In this document: one piece after another, positions 10,332 through 22,528 of the stretch
Position numbering within the stretch: position 1 is the first letter of the stretch
Layout of the letters: every line of letters starts with the position of its first letter
NCBI GenBank assembly: GCA_024635655.1
Contig: JAGXIL010000039.1
Span: forward strand, 86,849 to 150,848
Direction: 5' to 3'
Length of the DNA stretch: 64,000 nucleotides
From: Gillisia sp.
Lineage (GTDB): Bacteria > Bacteroidota > Bacteroidia > Flavobacteriales > Flavobacteriaceae
Notes under the pieces: model-generated
Seen by the model: the letters and a program-made list of their open reading frames with translations, nothing else
Database searches by the model: none
Told to the model about the DNA's origin: nothing
Position numbers and translations under genes: made by a program

Positions 10332-10497
10332 AATAAAAATATTAGTTTGATGATTGATTTTAGCTAAAATAGGCAAAAACCTGTTTCAGCAAATATAATT
10401 CAGGTCTTACTACAGCATCGTCGGAACAGATTAAAATTTTTTTGACCTGCCTTTAAGGGTAAAGTAGCAGGAAAAATTAGAAAGGTTTCATGTATGG

Positions 10498-10962
10498 TCA
10501 CTCCTGCTCATTTTTTATCACCGTGGAATGCAGCAGTTGCAATTTCCATCCATCTGCAGAACGAATTGCCGAAGCGCTCTCCAGCCAATTTATCTCTCCC
10601 ACCACCTTGTCGCCCATTTTAAAAACAGCTTTATTGTGGTAGGCAGTCCAGGCCATATCTCCGGAAATTTTAATTTCAATATATTTAAAAGAATTTATCC
10701 TTTGCGGCATCGGGTCCATTTCTGCAGCTTTATCCATGTATCCTTTTATGATGTCAAGGTCCCACACCTCCCCGTCTTCCAGGAGTAAAAAATCATTAGT
10801 ATAATACTGGTAAAGTTTTTCTTTTTTATTTTCTGAAAGGATCTCCTGAAAAGAATCCTCAATAAGGTTCATGATCAATTGCTTATCAGCTTCTTCAGAA
10901 GATTGGCAGAAAGCTGAAGCAGTTATTAAGAATAGTGCCAGAAATTTTATTGTTGTTTTCAT
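10498..10962 (-). CDS. secreted DUF4440/SnoaL-like (NTF2 fold) protein
   Basis: signal peptide; ADKQLIMNLIEDSFQEILSENKKEKLYQYYTNDFLLLEDGEVWD. Confidence 0.7.
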   Translation of the reverse strand: MKTTIKFLALFLITASAFCQSSEEADKQLIMNLIEDSFQEILSENKKEKLYQYYTNDFLLLEDGEVWDLDIIKGYMDKAAEMDPMPQRINSFKYIEIKISGDMAWTAYHNKAVFKMGDKVVGEINWLESASAIRSADGWKLQLLHSTVIKNEQE

Positions 10963-11142
10963 GATCAGGTGTATTGTTGCACTGTAAATATAGTAAAAAC
11001 ACGTTTCTAACTCCTTTTGGTATTTGTAATTAACTGGTCCACAGGATAAAAGTTAGTGTGCCCTGATATTTTTTTTAGAATTATAAACGAGGAATTATAA
11101 TCAATGGCATTCCCCTTATTAAATTTCTACTACCGATTTTTT

Positions 11143-11829
11143 TCAGTCGTTGGTGTTCCTGCTGAGCATGGGTATGAAATCGAAATACACCCTGAATCCC
11201 AGTCCCAAACCTTCAGTGCTTCCTCCTGTAGAACGAAGTGAGCTATCCTGAAAACTGATCTCCCGGAGGATATCTTTGGAATTTAAAAAATTGTATTTAA
11301 GGTATAACCCAAAATGCAGCACATCTGAATCAAAGAACTGACCCTCTACCCCTGCAGCGAAACTCCAGAAGGAAAAGGATTGAGAATATTGTTGCCGGTC
11401 GTCCAGCACATATTGCCTTCCGGTATCTTTTAGGAGATCTCCACGCGAAGAGATCTTTCCGAAATTGTATTGCGGAATCAAGACCAGGGAAGCTTCACGG
11501 TTGCCAAAGATAAGTTTTGGTGCCAGAGAAAAGGTATTGGTAGAGAATCGAGTATTCAATTTTTCAGGGGGCCGGGCATTGGGATCTGCGGGGTTTAGCA
11601 GCTCTTTTTCTGCCGCGACCCCAAAATAATGTTCATAACCCACTTCCGGCGCTATGAATCTCCATTTGAACAACTGAGATCCCATGCTAAAACTTATATA
11701 AGACTGGTTTTCAAAACCCGTATCTCTGAAGTAATCAAATCCGCCGTATAGAACAGGTCTCACCTGGCTAAAACCGGCTGAACTAAGAAGCATAAAAATT
11801 GTAATAACCAATAGCCTTTTAAAGTTCAT
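11143..11829 (-). CDS. outer-membrane beta-barrel protein
   Basis: signal peptide at ATG 11829 (MNFKRLLVITIFMLLSSAGFSQ), alternating hydrophobic/aromatic strands; track ORF is over-extended upstream. Confidence 0.65.
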   Translation of the reverse strand: MNFKRLLVITIFMLLSSAGFSQVRPVLYGGFDYFRDTGFENQSYISFSMGSQLFKWRFIAPEVGYEHYFGVAAEKELLNPADPNARPPEKLNTRFSTNTFSLAPKLIFGNREASLVLIPQYNFGKISSRGDLLKDTGRQYVLDDRQQYSQSFSFWSFAAGVEGQFFDSDVLHFGLYLKYNFLNSKDILREISFQDSSLRSTGGSTEGLGLGFRVYFDFIPMLSRNTND

Positions 11830-12126
11830 CCTAAATATTAATTGTTCAACAGCTTTTAGATCCAGCTTGTTAAGCTGCTCTACCCAGTTGCTTTGGTTTG
11901 CCGGGATATCGCTGGTTTTAATGAGATACCTTCTGGTTGGAAAGCCTGCTTCGAAAAAACCCTTGAGCCTCATGTTTTGTACATCCTTGATATCCCCCAG
12001 AAGTTTAGTTTCAACTCACCTTTTCGCTTGCTTCTTATCTTATATCCAAATGGCTCCCGGTATGCTTATTTGTAATTAAACATTGCTAAGGCTTCAAAAT
12101 AAGGAAATTTGCAAACAGGTTTTTAA

Positions 12127-12855
12127 TTATGATTGTTTCAATATTAATTCAGCAGCTTCTGTATGCCCTTTTTCTTTAGCCAAATCATAAGCAGTTTTAT
12201 TTTCTTCATTTTTCAAAGAAAGGTCTGCACCATTTTCTATTAATAATTGCAAAATATTAATATGACCACCTTTAGCAGCTTCTCCTATTGGAAAATCACC
12301 TTCTATATCTATATTATTAATATCAGCACCCTCTTCGATAAAAAATTTCACTACTTCATAGTGGCCCATAGATGCTGCATGTTCTAAAGGTGTAGCTCCG
12401 TCCCTTGCTTTTGCATCAATTTCTGCACCTTTGCCGGCTAAATATTTTATTACATTTAAATTTCCATTTCTCGCTGCTATTCTTATTGGTGTAAAACTCA
12501 GATATCCCATATCATTCACATCTGCGCCATTCTCTACCAACAACTGAACTATTTGGAAATATCCTTCCTGACACGGAAGAACTAAAGGTGTAGAATTTCC
12601 GGGAGGAACCTTGTTTTCCTGATTTACATTAGCTCCATTTTTTATAAGTAGTTCTGAAATTTCATAATTATTGTCAGCCGTTGCTCTCCATAAAGGAAAT
12701 AGCCCATTCTTATAATATTCGTTGGGATCTTCACCTCTTTCCAATAATTTTTTTACTTTTTCAACATTCCCCTTTTCTACCGCCTTATAAAGTTTTTGGG
12801 AAAAGCCATTCAGAGTGAAAATTAAGAAAACAACTAAAAGTATTTTGTGTCTCAT
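12127..12855 (-). CDS. secreted ankyrin-repeat protein
   Basis: 5-6 ANK repeats (DGATPLEHAASMGHYEVVKFFIEEGADINN etc.) after signal peptide. Confidence 0.92.
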   Translation of the reverse strand: MRHKILLVVFLIFTLNGFSQKLYKAVEKGNVEKVKKLLERGEDPNEYYKNGLFPLWRATADNNYEISELLIKNGANVNQENKVPPGNSTPLVLPCQEGYFQIVQLLVENGADVNDMGYLSFTPIRIAARNGNLNVIKYLAGKGAEIDAKARDGATPLEHAASMGHYEVVKFFIEEGADINNIDIEGDFPIGEAAKGGHINILQLLIENGADLSLKNEENKTAYDLAKEKGHTEAAELILKQS

Positions 12856-13161
12856 TTTTATTAGGTTTTTATTTTATTGATACGAGTTAAATGAAGTACA
12901 TGCGACATTGCTATTTTTGAAACGTCAACGGACTGGAATTGAATAAGTGTAGGGAATTGTTAAAATTAAAAGAATTTATTACTTCAGAAAGGTTTAGGAG
13001 GAAAAATTTTAAATAGGTAATTTGTCGCAGACGGTGGCTTGTCCTTCTTTGGCAACTATTAGGAACATTAGCTGTAACTTTTTTCTTATTATTTATAATA
13101 GAATGAGTTGGAGATTTTCGGGATTCAGGCTTATGGCTAAAACTGAAATCGCTGTGATCAA

Positions 13162-13842
13162 TTATTTTTCCAGTCGGTTGGGGTAATGTTCGCGGTTAAA
13201 AATTATTGAAAAACCAATTATTATAAATATTATTCCACTGGCCAGAAATCCATAATTCCAGAGATCAGGGTTTTGAGAAAATTCTTTAACGTTGTGAAAT
13301 TTGAGAAGGTGGTGGTGAATTGTTCCTTCCACCAAATTAAATAAACCCCAACCTGCCAAAAATCCACCCCAAACCAGCTTTGGGGAAGGATTAAAATTTT
13401 TCTTTTTCAGCAGACGGGTTAGTGAAATTACCCCAATAATTACTGCAGTAAGGGTAAGGGAGTGAAAAATGCCGTCCCAAAACATATTCACAGATTTATT
13501 CACCACCGTGTCTGCAGGCAATATATTAGTAAACATTCCGTGCCATTGTAAGATCTGGTGGAACAGGATCCCATCTACAAACCCTCCCAATCCAATTCCC
13601 AATATGACTGATGTTATGGATAGAGGAACGGGATTAAGCAAATCATTTTCGGGAAATAATAAGGAGTGCTTTGTGTATTTTTTAAAAGAGAAATATGCCA
13701 GAACCAGAACTATAATGGTAAGAATAATAAAACCGGAAACCATTGTCAATAAGTTGGGCAAAAAATCGGTATTGTAAAGGGCTTCCTGAATTTCCCTGTT
13801 ACAGGTTATGCAGGCAGGTTTCACAGGTGTAATTGTTTCCAT
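13162..13842 (-). CDS. DUF2243-family membrane protein
   Basis: GIGLGGFVDGILFHQILQWHGM and LVEGTIHHHLLKFHNV motifs, 4+ TM. Confidence 0.85.
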   Translation of the reverse strand: METITPVKPACITCNREIQEALYNTDFLPNLLTMVSGFIILTIIVLVLAYFSFKKYTKHSLLFPENDLLNPVPLSITSVILGIGLGGFVDGILFHQILQWHGMFTNILPADTVVNKSVNMFWDGIFHSLTLTAVIIGVISLTRLLKKKNFNPSPKLVWGGFLAGWGLFNLVEGTIHHHLLKFHNVKEFSQNPDLWNYGFLASGIIFIIIGFSIIFNREHYPNRLEK

Positions 13843-14052
13843 TAAAACGATCTTTAGTAATTCCTTTCTCCTTTAATTCCCTTGCTGATATTTTTTTTAT
13901 TTTAAATCACGCATCACATATTTATAAAAGCCTCATGCCGCCAGGGAAGCAATTAAAATTTAGTTTTTAAATATATAGGAGATTTATAAAGTTAACTAAT
14001 TTCCTATCATAGAACATTTTTTGGTAGAAGAACACAGGAGGTAAAAAAACTT

Positions 14053-14859
14053 CTATTCATACTTAGCTAAAACTTCCCCAATTTCTCTCCTGTACTTTTC
14101 ACTGGTCAAAAAATTATTATGCCCGTATCCTTGAAGGGTAATGAGGGTATCTTTGGGTTTAAATTCTTGTTGTAGTTTTACTGAAGATCCATAGTAGATC
14201 ACCTCATCTTCATCCCCGTGGATCACTACCACAGGAACCTTTGTTTGCTGAAGGTATTTAAAGGTCTCCAGCCTGTACTTGAAGAGAATTTTCGGAAAAA
14301 TATTGAGCGGCGGAGTGTTCTCGGCAAGATCGGGAAGGGAGTAGTAAGGGGCCTGCAGGATCAATAGTTTAGGATCATTTTCAGCCGCCAGTTTCGCGGC
14401 CATTCCCGAGCCAATAGAATGGCCAAGGATGATGATCCGGTTTTCAGGATATGCCTCTTTTAAATGATCGTAGAGCGTTTGGATATCCCGGTGAAGCTGG
14501 GCTTCACTGCTTATGGTTCCTTCGCTTTTTCCATAACCCCTGTAATCGGGAATAAATATTTCGTAATTAAGATCAGTAAATGTATCGGCAACACTACCCC
14601 AGCCTTCCAGGGAACCGGCATTCCCGTGTAAGTAAAAAATAACCCCCTGGGCATCTTCGGCTTTAAATAACAGGGCATGCAAGATTTTACCGTCGGTCAT
14701 GCTAATATTCCGCTCTTCAAAATTTTCATATTGAAAAGTGTAATCTTCTGAAAGGGTTGTTGGCAGGAATATCATTTTTTCCTGAAAAAAGTATACCAGG
14801 GCCATCAGCAAAAGGTAGATCCCCAGGATCACCGTGATTAAAATGAGTAGTGTCTTCAT
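14053..14859 (-). CDS. alpha/beta hydrolase (BEM46/YhfR-like)
   Basis: YLHGNAGSLEGW, DYRGYGKSEG, GHSIGSGMA nucleophile elbow, GYGHNN. Confidence 0.9.
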   Translation of the reverse strand: MKTLLILITVILGIYLLLMALVYFFQEKMIFLPTTLSEDYTFQYENFEERNISMTDGKILHALLFKAEDAQGVIFYLHGNAGSLEGWGSVADTFTDLNYEIFIPDYRGYGKSEGTISSEAQLHRDIQTLYDHLKEAYPENRIIILGHSIGSGMAAKLAAENDPKLLILQAPYYSLPDLAENTPPLNIFPKILFKYRLETFKYLQQTKVPVVVIHGDEDEVIYYGSSVKLQQEFKPKDTLITLQGYGHNNFLTSEKYRREIGEVLAKYE

Positions 14860-15062
14860 ATAACTGTGATTTCAAATTCAAGGTATCAATTCTTCAGCAT
14901 ACCTCACTTATCCATTTTTATGGAAGATCACCTCAGCTGAATTTAATTTTAAGGCCTGTTTAAAGGCAAAATTTATTAGGGCTATAGTATTAAAATTCTT
15001 CTGCTTGATGAAAACTGAATTTCATTGTAGACGATTATTTTTTTTCGTAATTTCTTCGCTCA

Positions 15063-15097
15063 ATAGTTTTTCTCTAGTCACTATAGTTTTTTAGTAT
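15063..15097 (+). promoter_or_regulatory. direct-repeat, possible OxyR-type site upstream of katG
   Basis: ATAGTTTTTCTCTAG-N5-ATAGTTTTTTAGTAT, 20-bp period. Confidence 0.3.
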
Positions 15098-15146
15098 AAA
15101 AATTTAAAATCTATAAGTAAATATTATAGTAACTTTAAAGTGTTAA

Positions 15147-17432
<2,286 letters not shown>

Positions 17433-17458
17433 ATTTTTTCAGGCTTATATTTGTATAA

Positions 17459-17490
17459 AAGGTGGTCCCGGTGGGGCCACTTTTTTTTAT
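17459..17490 (+). terminator. intrinsic terminator after katG
   Basis: GTGGTCCC-GGT-GGGGCCAC followed by T8. Confidence 0.85.
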
Positions 17491-17668
17491 ACTAATCTAA
17501 AAATACAGGATCCTGACACGATGATAATAGAAATAAACAAGTAACGATAGTAATCAGATTTATCATTTGTTTGAATTTGTAGTTGCAAACTACTTCTTCA
17601 GCAGTTCTTCAAATCTATTAAAATTTTGTTAAAGGGTCGTGAGAAAATTTATTACCTTATCAAATCCC

Positions 17669-18269
17669 CTACCTATAAAGCTCATTCAAATAATTCCTGT
17701 CACCATCAACCCTCTGGTAAATGATCTCAAAATTAACCTCTTCATCCGTCGAGCCGGTTATTGAATTTTCATCTAAAGTTCCTTTGGCTAATTTAATTCC
17801 GCCGATTACCGAGTCTCTAAATCCAATTCTAAGACTGTCTTTGGCGGTATAATAAGATCCAAAATACAGGGAATCGTTTATGGATAAAACCGCCTGGTTA
17901 TTATACTCCAGGAACATCATGGGATGGTTGCCCAGAGTTCCTCTGGAAATCTCTATTGCTTCATTATTGACAAGTATACTTTTGATCTCATAAGTGCCCA
18001 CCACCTCATCATTGACAGTAGACCTAAGCGAATAAGCAAAGATGGAATAGGAAACAGATAACACCAGAACGAAAAGGAAAGGCAAATACACCTTGTAGCT
18101 CCTGAGTTTTTCAATGGGTGCAGCGCGGTTAAACTTCCCTCCCATTTTAATAAAAAACCTGTAAAGATCTTTATGATAACCGGAAAGCAGAACCAGCGTT
18201 ATGGCGAAATCTATCAGTACGTGATCCAGCGCAAAGTTATACCGTTCAAAAGCAAGGATTATTTGTTCT
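17669..18269 (-). pseudogene. C-terminal part of DoxX-like/membrane + lipocalin-like protein disrupted by IS110
   Basis: frame is open upstream of the track ATG (IEQIILAFERYNFALDHVLIDFAITLVLLSGYHKDLYRFFIKMGGKF...) up to the IS end at 18269. Confidence 0.85.
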
Positions 18270-18285
18270 ATTTTTTATATTTGTT

Positions 18286-19689
18286 TTAGGCAGGAGGTAA
18301 GCCCGTATTTTCTTTAATTAATAAAGATTGGGACGCTTCCTGTTTTTTTCTTTTTTGAGCTGCTATACGAGATATTGGTGCCTCGGTACCACCTTCACTA
18401 TATCTTTCTGCTCTTCGTTTTTTGGTCAGCTTTAGTTCCTGGATTTTTGCCTCGGTTTCTTCTCTTTTCTGGTTAGCAGTCTCTATGTTTTGAATGTCAA
18501 TTCTGGGATCATAGGTGGTTTGATTTTTTAGAACTCCGTAGATAATTCTTAGCCTTTTATGCATTACGACTCCCATGGCTTGATAATGATTCATTCCTTT
18601 AGCTCTAAACCTGACATATAGCTGTTTTGTATTCTCATCAGATCGTATGGCTGATAGGCAGGACATATAAAGTGCAGCCCTGATGTCCGGTCGTCCTTTT
18701 TTACTCATTCTGCTCCCCCAGGTACCGTCTCCGCTTTGTTTAAATGTAGGGTGCACACCGAAGAAAGAACATAGCTGTTTGGCTGAGTCGAACCTGTTAA
18801 TATCCTCTATTTCCAAAAGTATCCTAATAGCCGTACTGGGACCTATTCCTTTGACCGTACAGAGTAATTTCACTTGATCATGATGCTCGTATCGCTTGAT
18901 AAGAATACTGTCCTCCTTTTCGATCAGTTTCTTTTTGTGAATTATCTCTCTTGCGGTTTCACTGATGAGATGTTTTATTTGCTCACTAACAGCTTGATTG
19001 TTGTGCTGGACTTTTCTTAAGATTGCCTGTGCTTTATTCGAACCTATGCCCTGGATACGAACCAGCATTTTTTCTGATGCCCTGCTAACTTGCTTTGCAC
19101 TGGGATATTTCACAAGCATCTCCAAAAGCCAATTAGGCATTCCATTTCTACAATAGACTAAAGTTTCACTAAAATACTGATAGAGTAATTTCTCCAGCTG
19201 ATTATTAAGTTGTACTCTCTGCTTGGTGAGCATACGCTTAAAAGTAAGGGTCTGTCTGGCTTCTTTAAAGGTATTGTCTAGTTTAACTGATTTGTCTTTG
19301 TAAATTATTTTTTCAGGAAAGGCAATTAAATAAACTGCTATGTTTTCGGCGCTTACAGCATCAGTAATGGTTCTTTTTAGAGCCGCTTCACTTACAGATT
19401 TAACACCTTTGGGGTTTAACCTGGCAATCTTTATATTTTGTTCTACTGCCAAATCCTGGAGGTGACCAAACCAGTTGTTTTCATAACCTCCCGTACTTTC
19501 CACACCGCAGAACAACTCATTTAATCCTAAAGAGAACCAGTGGTCGATAATCTGTGAAAGTTTTAATCTTCCTGCTTTGTTATCGTTTAATTGAAAAGGA
19601 TCCTCAAGAACCTGTTTGTCCTGATCCAGTAAAAGAAAATCTGCATATCCTTTACTTACGTCAATACCTAAAAAAGCTTTGTTTTTCAT
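18286..19689 (-). CDS. IS110-family transposase (DEDD RuvC-like + Transposase_20)
   Basis: AFLGIDVSKGYADF, GVESTGGYENNW, ITDAVSAENIAVY; C-term LLCTVKGIGPSTAIRILLEI...LCSFFGVHPTFKQSGDGTWGSRMSKKGRPDIRAALY. Confidence 0.96.
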   Translation of the reverse strand: MKNKAFLGIDVSKGYADFLLLDQDKQVLEDPFQLNDNKAGRLKLSQIIDHWFSLGLNELFCGVESTGGYENNWFGHLQDLAVEQNIKIARLNPKGVKSVSEAALKRTITDAVSAENIAVYLIAFPEKIIYKDKSVKLDNTFKEARQTLTFKRMLTKQRVQLNNQLEKLLYQYFSETLVYCRNGMPNWLLEMLVKYPSAKQVSRASEKMLVRIQGIGSNKAQAILRKVQHNNQAVSEQIKHLISETAREIIHKKKLIEKEDSILIKRYEHHDQVKLLCTVKGIGPSTAIRILLEIEDINRFDSAKQLCSFFGVHPTFKQSGDGTWGSRMSKKGRPDIRAALYMSCLSAIRSDENTKQLYVRFRAKGMNHYQAMGVVMHKRLRIIYGVLKNQTTYDPRIDIQNIETANQKREETEAKIQELKLTKKRRAERYSEGGTEAPISRIAAQKRKKQEASQSLLIKENTGLPPA

Positions 19690-19869
19690 TGATCATTTAA
19701 AATTAATATTAATCAAGCCCCGTTCATGCTTATGGTAAAATACGTTATCGTGTAACAAGTTATACCTCGAACTCTACTTGATGGTGAGGTGACTTTGCGG
19801 CAGTATCCTGTACTATGCAAGATCAAACCCTCTTACCACCAAATTGAGCAATTTTTTGATTAATAAAAA
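19690..19869 (-). ncRNA. putative IS110 bridge (seek) RNA region in transposase 5' leader
   Basis: non-coding LE of length typical for IS110 bRNA; hairpins at 19791-19824 (GATCTTGC...GCAAAGTC) and 19764-19790 (ACCTC...GAGGT), possible internal-loop stem 19734-19766. Confidence 0.55.
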
Positions 19870-20228
19870 ATAGAAAAACAAACATATAAGAAGATATCAA
19901 ACTCTATGTTCAGGATAATGAGGTTTGCACAAACTCCCAGGGAGATCAGTAGGGCGATGAGCCGGGTTCGTTTGAAAACAACAATTGCCCCTATAAGAAA
20001 TTCGGCTAAACTTATGAAAATATTATAGTTGTAGGACCTTCCGAAAAAAGACCACATGTGCTGGTATTTTGAGATCTCTGCCAAAGGAAGATAGGATTCA
20101 TAATGCATCACCCTGAACTGCATATGGAGCAGCTTTGGTATGGCAAAGCATATCATCTTTGCAGACAAATAGTAGATCAGTAAATATTTGAAAACAACAA
20201 GAATGTTCTTAAGAGTGATATTTTTCAA
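19870..20228 (-). pseudogene. N-terminal part of the same DoxX-like membrane protein
   Basis: 119 aa of TM protein (LIYYLSAKMICFAIPKLLHMQF...EFLIGAIVVFKRTRLIALLISLGVCANLIILNIEFDIFLYVCFS) ending at IS junction. Confidence 0.85.
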
Positions 20229-20242
20229 TTCTCTACTAGCTC

Positions 20243-20407
20243 TTATTTATTTCCCATCTTATTTATTGCTTCCCGAAGTAAGTCATTTTGCTCCTGTCTC
20301 AAAGAGATAAATTTATTTACCCATTTGTTGATGAGGTAAAGGATTGCAATGAATACTGCAAAATAAACGAGAATGACTAAAATCGGTACTATCGCAAAAA
20401 AATCCAT
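20243..20407 (-). CDS. small single-TM protein (54 aa) MDFFAIVPILVILVYFAVFIAILYLINKWVNKFISLRQEQNDLLREAINKMGNK
   Basis: manual translation; TM helix plus amphipathic C-terminus; same strand directly upstream of the DoxX-like gene. Confidence 0.6.
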   Translation of the reverse strand: MDFFAIVPILVILVYFAVFIAILYLINKWVNKFISLRQEQNDLLREAINKMGNK

Positions 20408-20485
20408 AAGGTTGGTTTAAAGTTAATGTATCTCCCAAATCTATTAAAATTATGTTAAGAATAGGCACGGGAAACCATATATGAA

Positions 20486-21049
20486 TTAATTGGTACTCAG
20501 AGGAAACGACAATCCCACCGCAGCTGCCCCGGCGAATTGCTCCAGGCTGGGGTGAAAATAATAGGTAAACTCGAGGTTGACGTTATGCTTTGGTCCCAGT
20601 TCCAATCCCAGGGAGAAGGGTATATGGAAGAAAAATCCGCTCTTGTCTATGTTCGAATAGTAGGTTATGGTTTCAAAAGATCCTATGGAGCCTCCGATCC
20701 CAATTTCCACATAAGGCGCAACCCATGGAATGGGTGCGGTAATTCTGGTTTTTCCGCCTAAAATAAATGCGTTTGCCGTAGAGCTGGAGCCCGCCTCAAC
20801 CATTGGAGTTTCATCTTGATTCATCCTTGTGAAAATCAACCCCGCATAAGGTCTGATATCGATCCAGTTTGCAGGGCTCAGCACATATTCCCCCTGAGCG
20901 TAAAATCCCGTCCCGTAAAGATCTGTTTCCTGATAAGGGGCACTAACGCCCAGACCTATGGAAACATCAATTGATCTCTCCTTAACAAACTGGGCCTGAA
21001 CCAGGGTTGACATCAGGATGATCACCATAAATACGAGTTTCTTTTTCAT
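20486..21049 (-). CDS. outer-membrane beta-barrel protein
   Basis: signal peptide MKKKLVFMVIILMSTLVQA; LEFTYYFHPSLEQFAGAAAVGLSFPL barrel end; track ORF start over-extended. Confidence 0.65.
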   Translation of the reverse strand: MKKKLVFMVIILMSTLVQAQFVKERSIDVSIGLGVSAPYQETDLYGTGFYAQGEYVLSPANWIDIRPYAGLIFTRMNQDETPMVEAGSSSTANAFILGGKTRITAPIPWVAPYVEIGIGGSIGSFETITYYSNIDKSGFFFHIPFSLGLELGPKHNVNLEFTYYFHPSLEQFAGAAAVGLSFPLSTN

Positions 21050-21100
21050 TTTGACTTTGATGTATTTATTTCCGGGAGTTATGGTCAATAGCTTTTTTGG

Positions 21101-22528
21101 TTAAAAAAGAATTCTTTCGAATACAATTGTATCATCATTTTTTTGAGATCTGGAAACTATTATTCCGTCTTTGATGTAACTGCTTTTTATGGCAGTCTTC
21201 CCTTCACTATTAATTTCCTTCAAATAATTCATAATTTCAGGATAGTACAAAGCAGCATAAACCATTTTACTGTCTAAGATGAGGTTTTGTAAACCCTTAT
21301 CTTTTAAATTGTAGGGTGAATAAATGTTATTATACCTTTTTCCGTTTTTTTCAATATCATATTTCCTAAATTGATGACTGTTCTTTAATGCTCCGGTTAC
21401 CTTATCCACGGCATAGAAATCACAATAATTTGTGCCTTTTGTAGAATAAATATTAAACCCTATAAAATCATCTGAAACATCAAATGTAATATGTCTGTTA
21501 TAGCTATTTAGGTACTTCAAATTAGTATTCGGAAGGGTGTAATACTGTTTCCATTTTAAATTACCGGAATCATCATATTTGTAGACAAGCATACCTGAGT
21601 CCCCTTTTTTTGGCTTTACGGCTGCAAATAAATAGTAGCTGTTATCAAATGGGTCGTATTCCAGATATCCTTTGGCCAGGGATGTGGCAAATTGATAATT
21701 CACTATGTTCTTTTGAGTGACACTTCCATATTTCCCGGATGGCGTAGACATAAAGGCTCCAGCAGAATAATTTACTATAGCAAATTCATCATCCGGTTCC
21801 AAAACTTCTATTTTATTCTTATGAGTTGATAAAATTTTTCCGCTATAATCATATTTAGTATTTATATAAGTTCTCTCGGAATCACCTGTAGACTCTATAG
21901 CAGTTAAAATAAAATAAGAATTTGTGTGATATAATAATTTTGGCCATCGGGAATTGAAGTTTGCATTCTCAGGAATTTCCAGGGGGAAATACTCAGATTC
22001 TTCAGTTTTAAGATTTTTCCTGAAAAGGAAAATTTTAATCTTACTGTAATCACCATCCTCAAAATTCTCTTTCCCCTCCTTCCGGCTAATTGAAATAAAA
22101 TATTGATCTGTTAAAAATTCCCGGAGTACAACATCCACAAGAACGTCTGATCTATAATAAAACAGGTCGCTTATTTCTCCGTTTAAATTTTCATCACTTA
22201 GAAAAGATCGTTCCTTATTTATTAAATAATGATCTTTCTTCCTGGTTTTTTCAATAATATTTTTTCCGGTATGAGAAAGAAAATAAAGGTCCTCATAATC
22301 CAGTTTTTCGGAAATTTCCAATTGTTGATCCGGTTCTAAATTTTCATTGAACCAGGTAAATTTGTTTCCGTTTCTGGTTTTTTCCTGCACCAGAAAATTG
22401 CCATCAATAAAGGAAAGAACATTTTCAACTTTAGAAGTTACTTCATAAACATTTTGATCTACAGTTATTTGAGCAATAGCTGCAAATGGAATTAAAAATA
22501 AAATTACTGATTGCAAATAATTTTTCAT
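21101..22528 (-). CDS. secreted hypothetical protein (475 aa)
   Basis: signal peptide MKNYLQSVILFLIPFAAIAQ; long ORF with good coding character. Confidence 0.6.
   Translation of the reverse strand: MKNYLQSVILFLIPFAAIAQITVDQNVYEVTSKVENVLSFIDGNFLVQEKTRNGNKFTWFNENLEPDQQLEISEKLDYEDLYFLSHTGKNIIEKTRKKDHYLINKERSFLSDENLNGEISDLFYYRSDVLVDVVLREFLTDQYFISISRKEGKENFEDGDYSKIKIFLFRKNLKTEESEYFPLEIPENANFNSRWPKLLYHTNSYFILTAIESTGDSERTYINTKYDYSGKILSTHKNKIEVLEPDDEFAIVNYSAGAFMSTPSGKYGSVTQKNIVNYQFATSLAKGYLEYDPFDNSYYLFAAVKPKKGDSGMLVYKYDDSGNLKWKQYYTLPNTNLKYLNSYNRHITFDVSDDFIGFNIYSTKGTNYCDFYAVDKVTGALKNSHQFRKYDIEKNGKRYNNIYSPYNLKDKGLQNLILDSKMVYAALYYPEIMNYLKEINSEGKTAIKSSYIKDGIIVSRSQKNDDTIVFERILF

Larger units (their letters stand above)
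18270..19871 (-). mobile_element. IS110-family insertion sequence, ~1600 bp, with ATTTTTTAT inverted ends and putative AT core at both junctions
   Basis: IS110 transposase ORF, short 3' flank, ~180-nt 5' non-coding leader; excision of 1600 bp restores host ORF in frame. Confidence 0.88.

Noticed and set aside
19734-19766. Direct assignment of target guide in the IS110 leader (CTTGTTA vs target TTTGTTCTAT)
   Set aside because: Only partial match (about 7 of 11), expected by chance in AT-rich DNA
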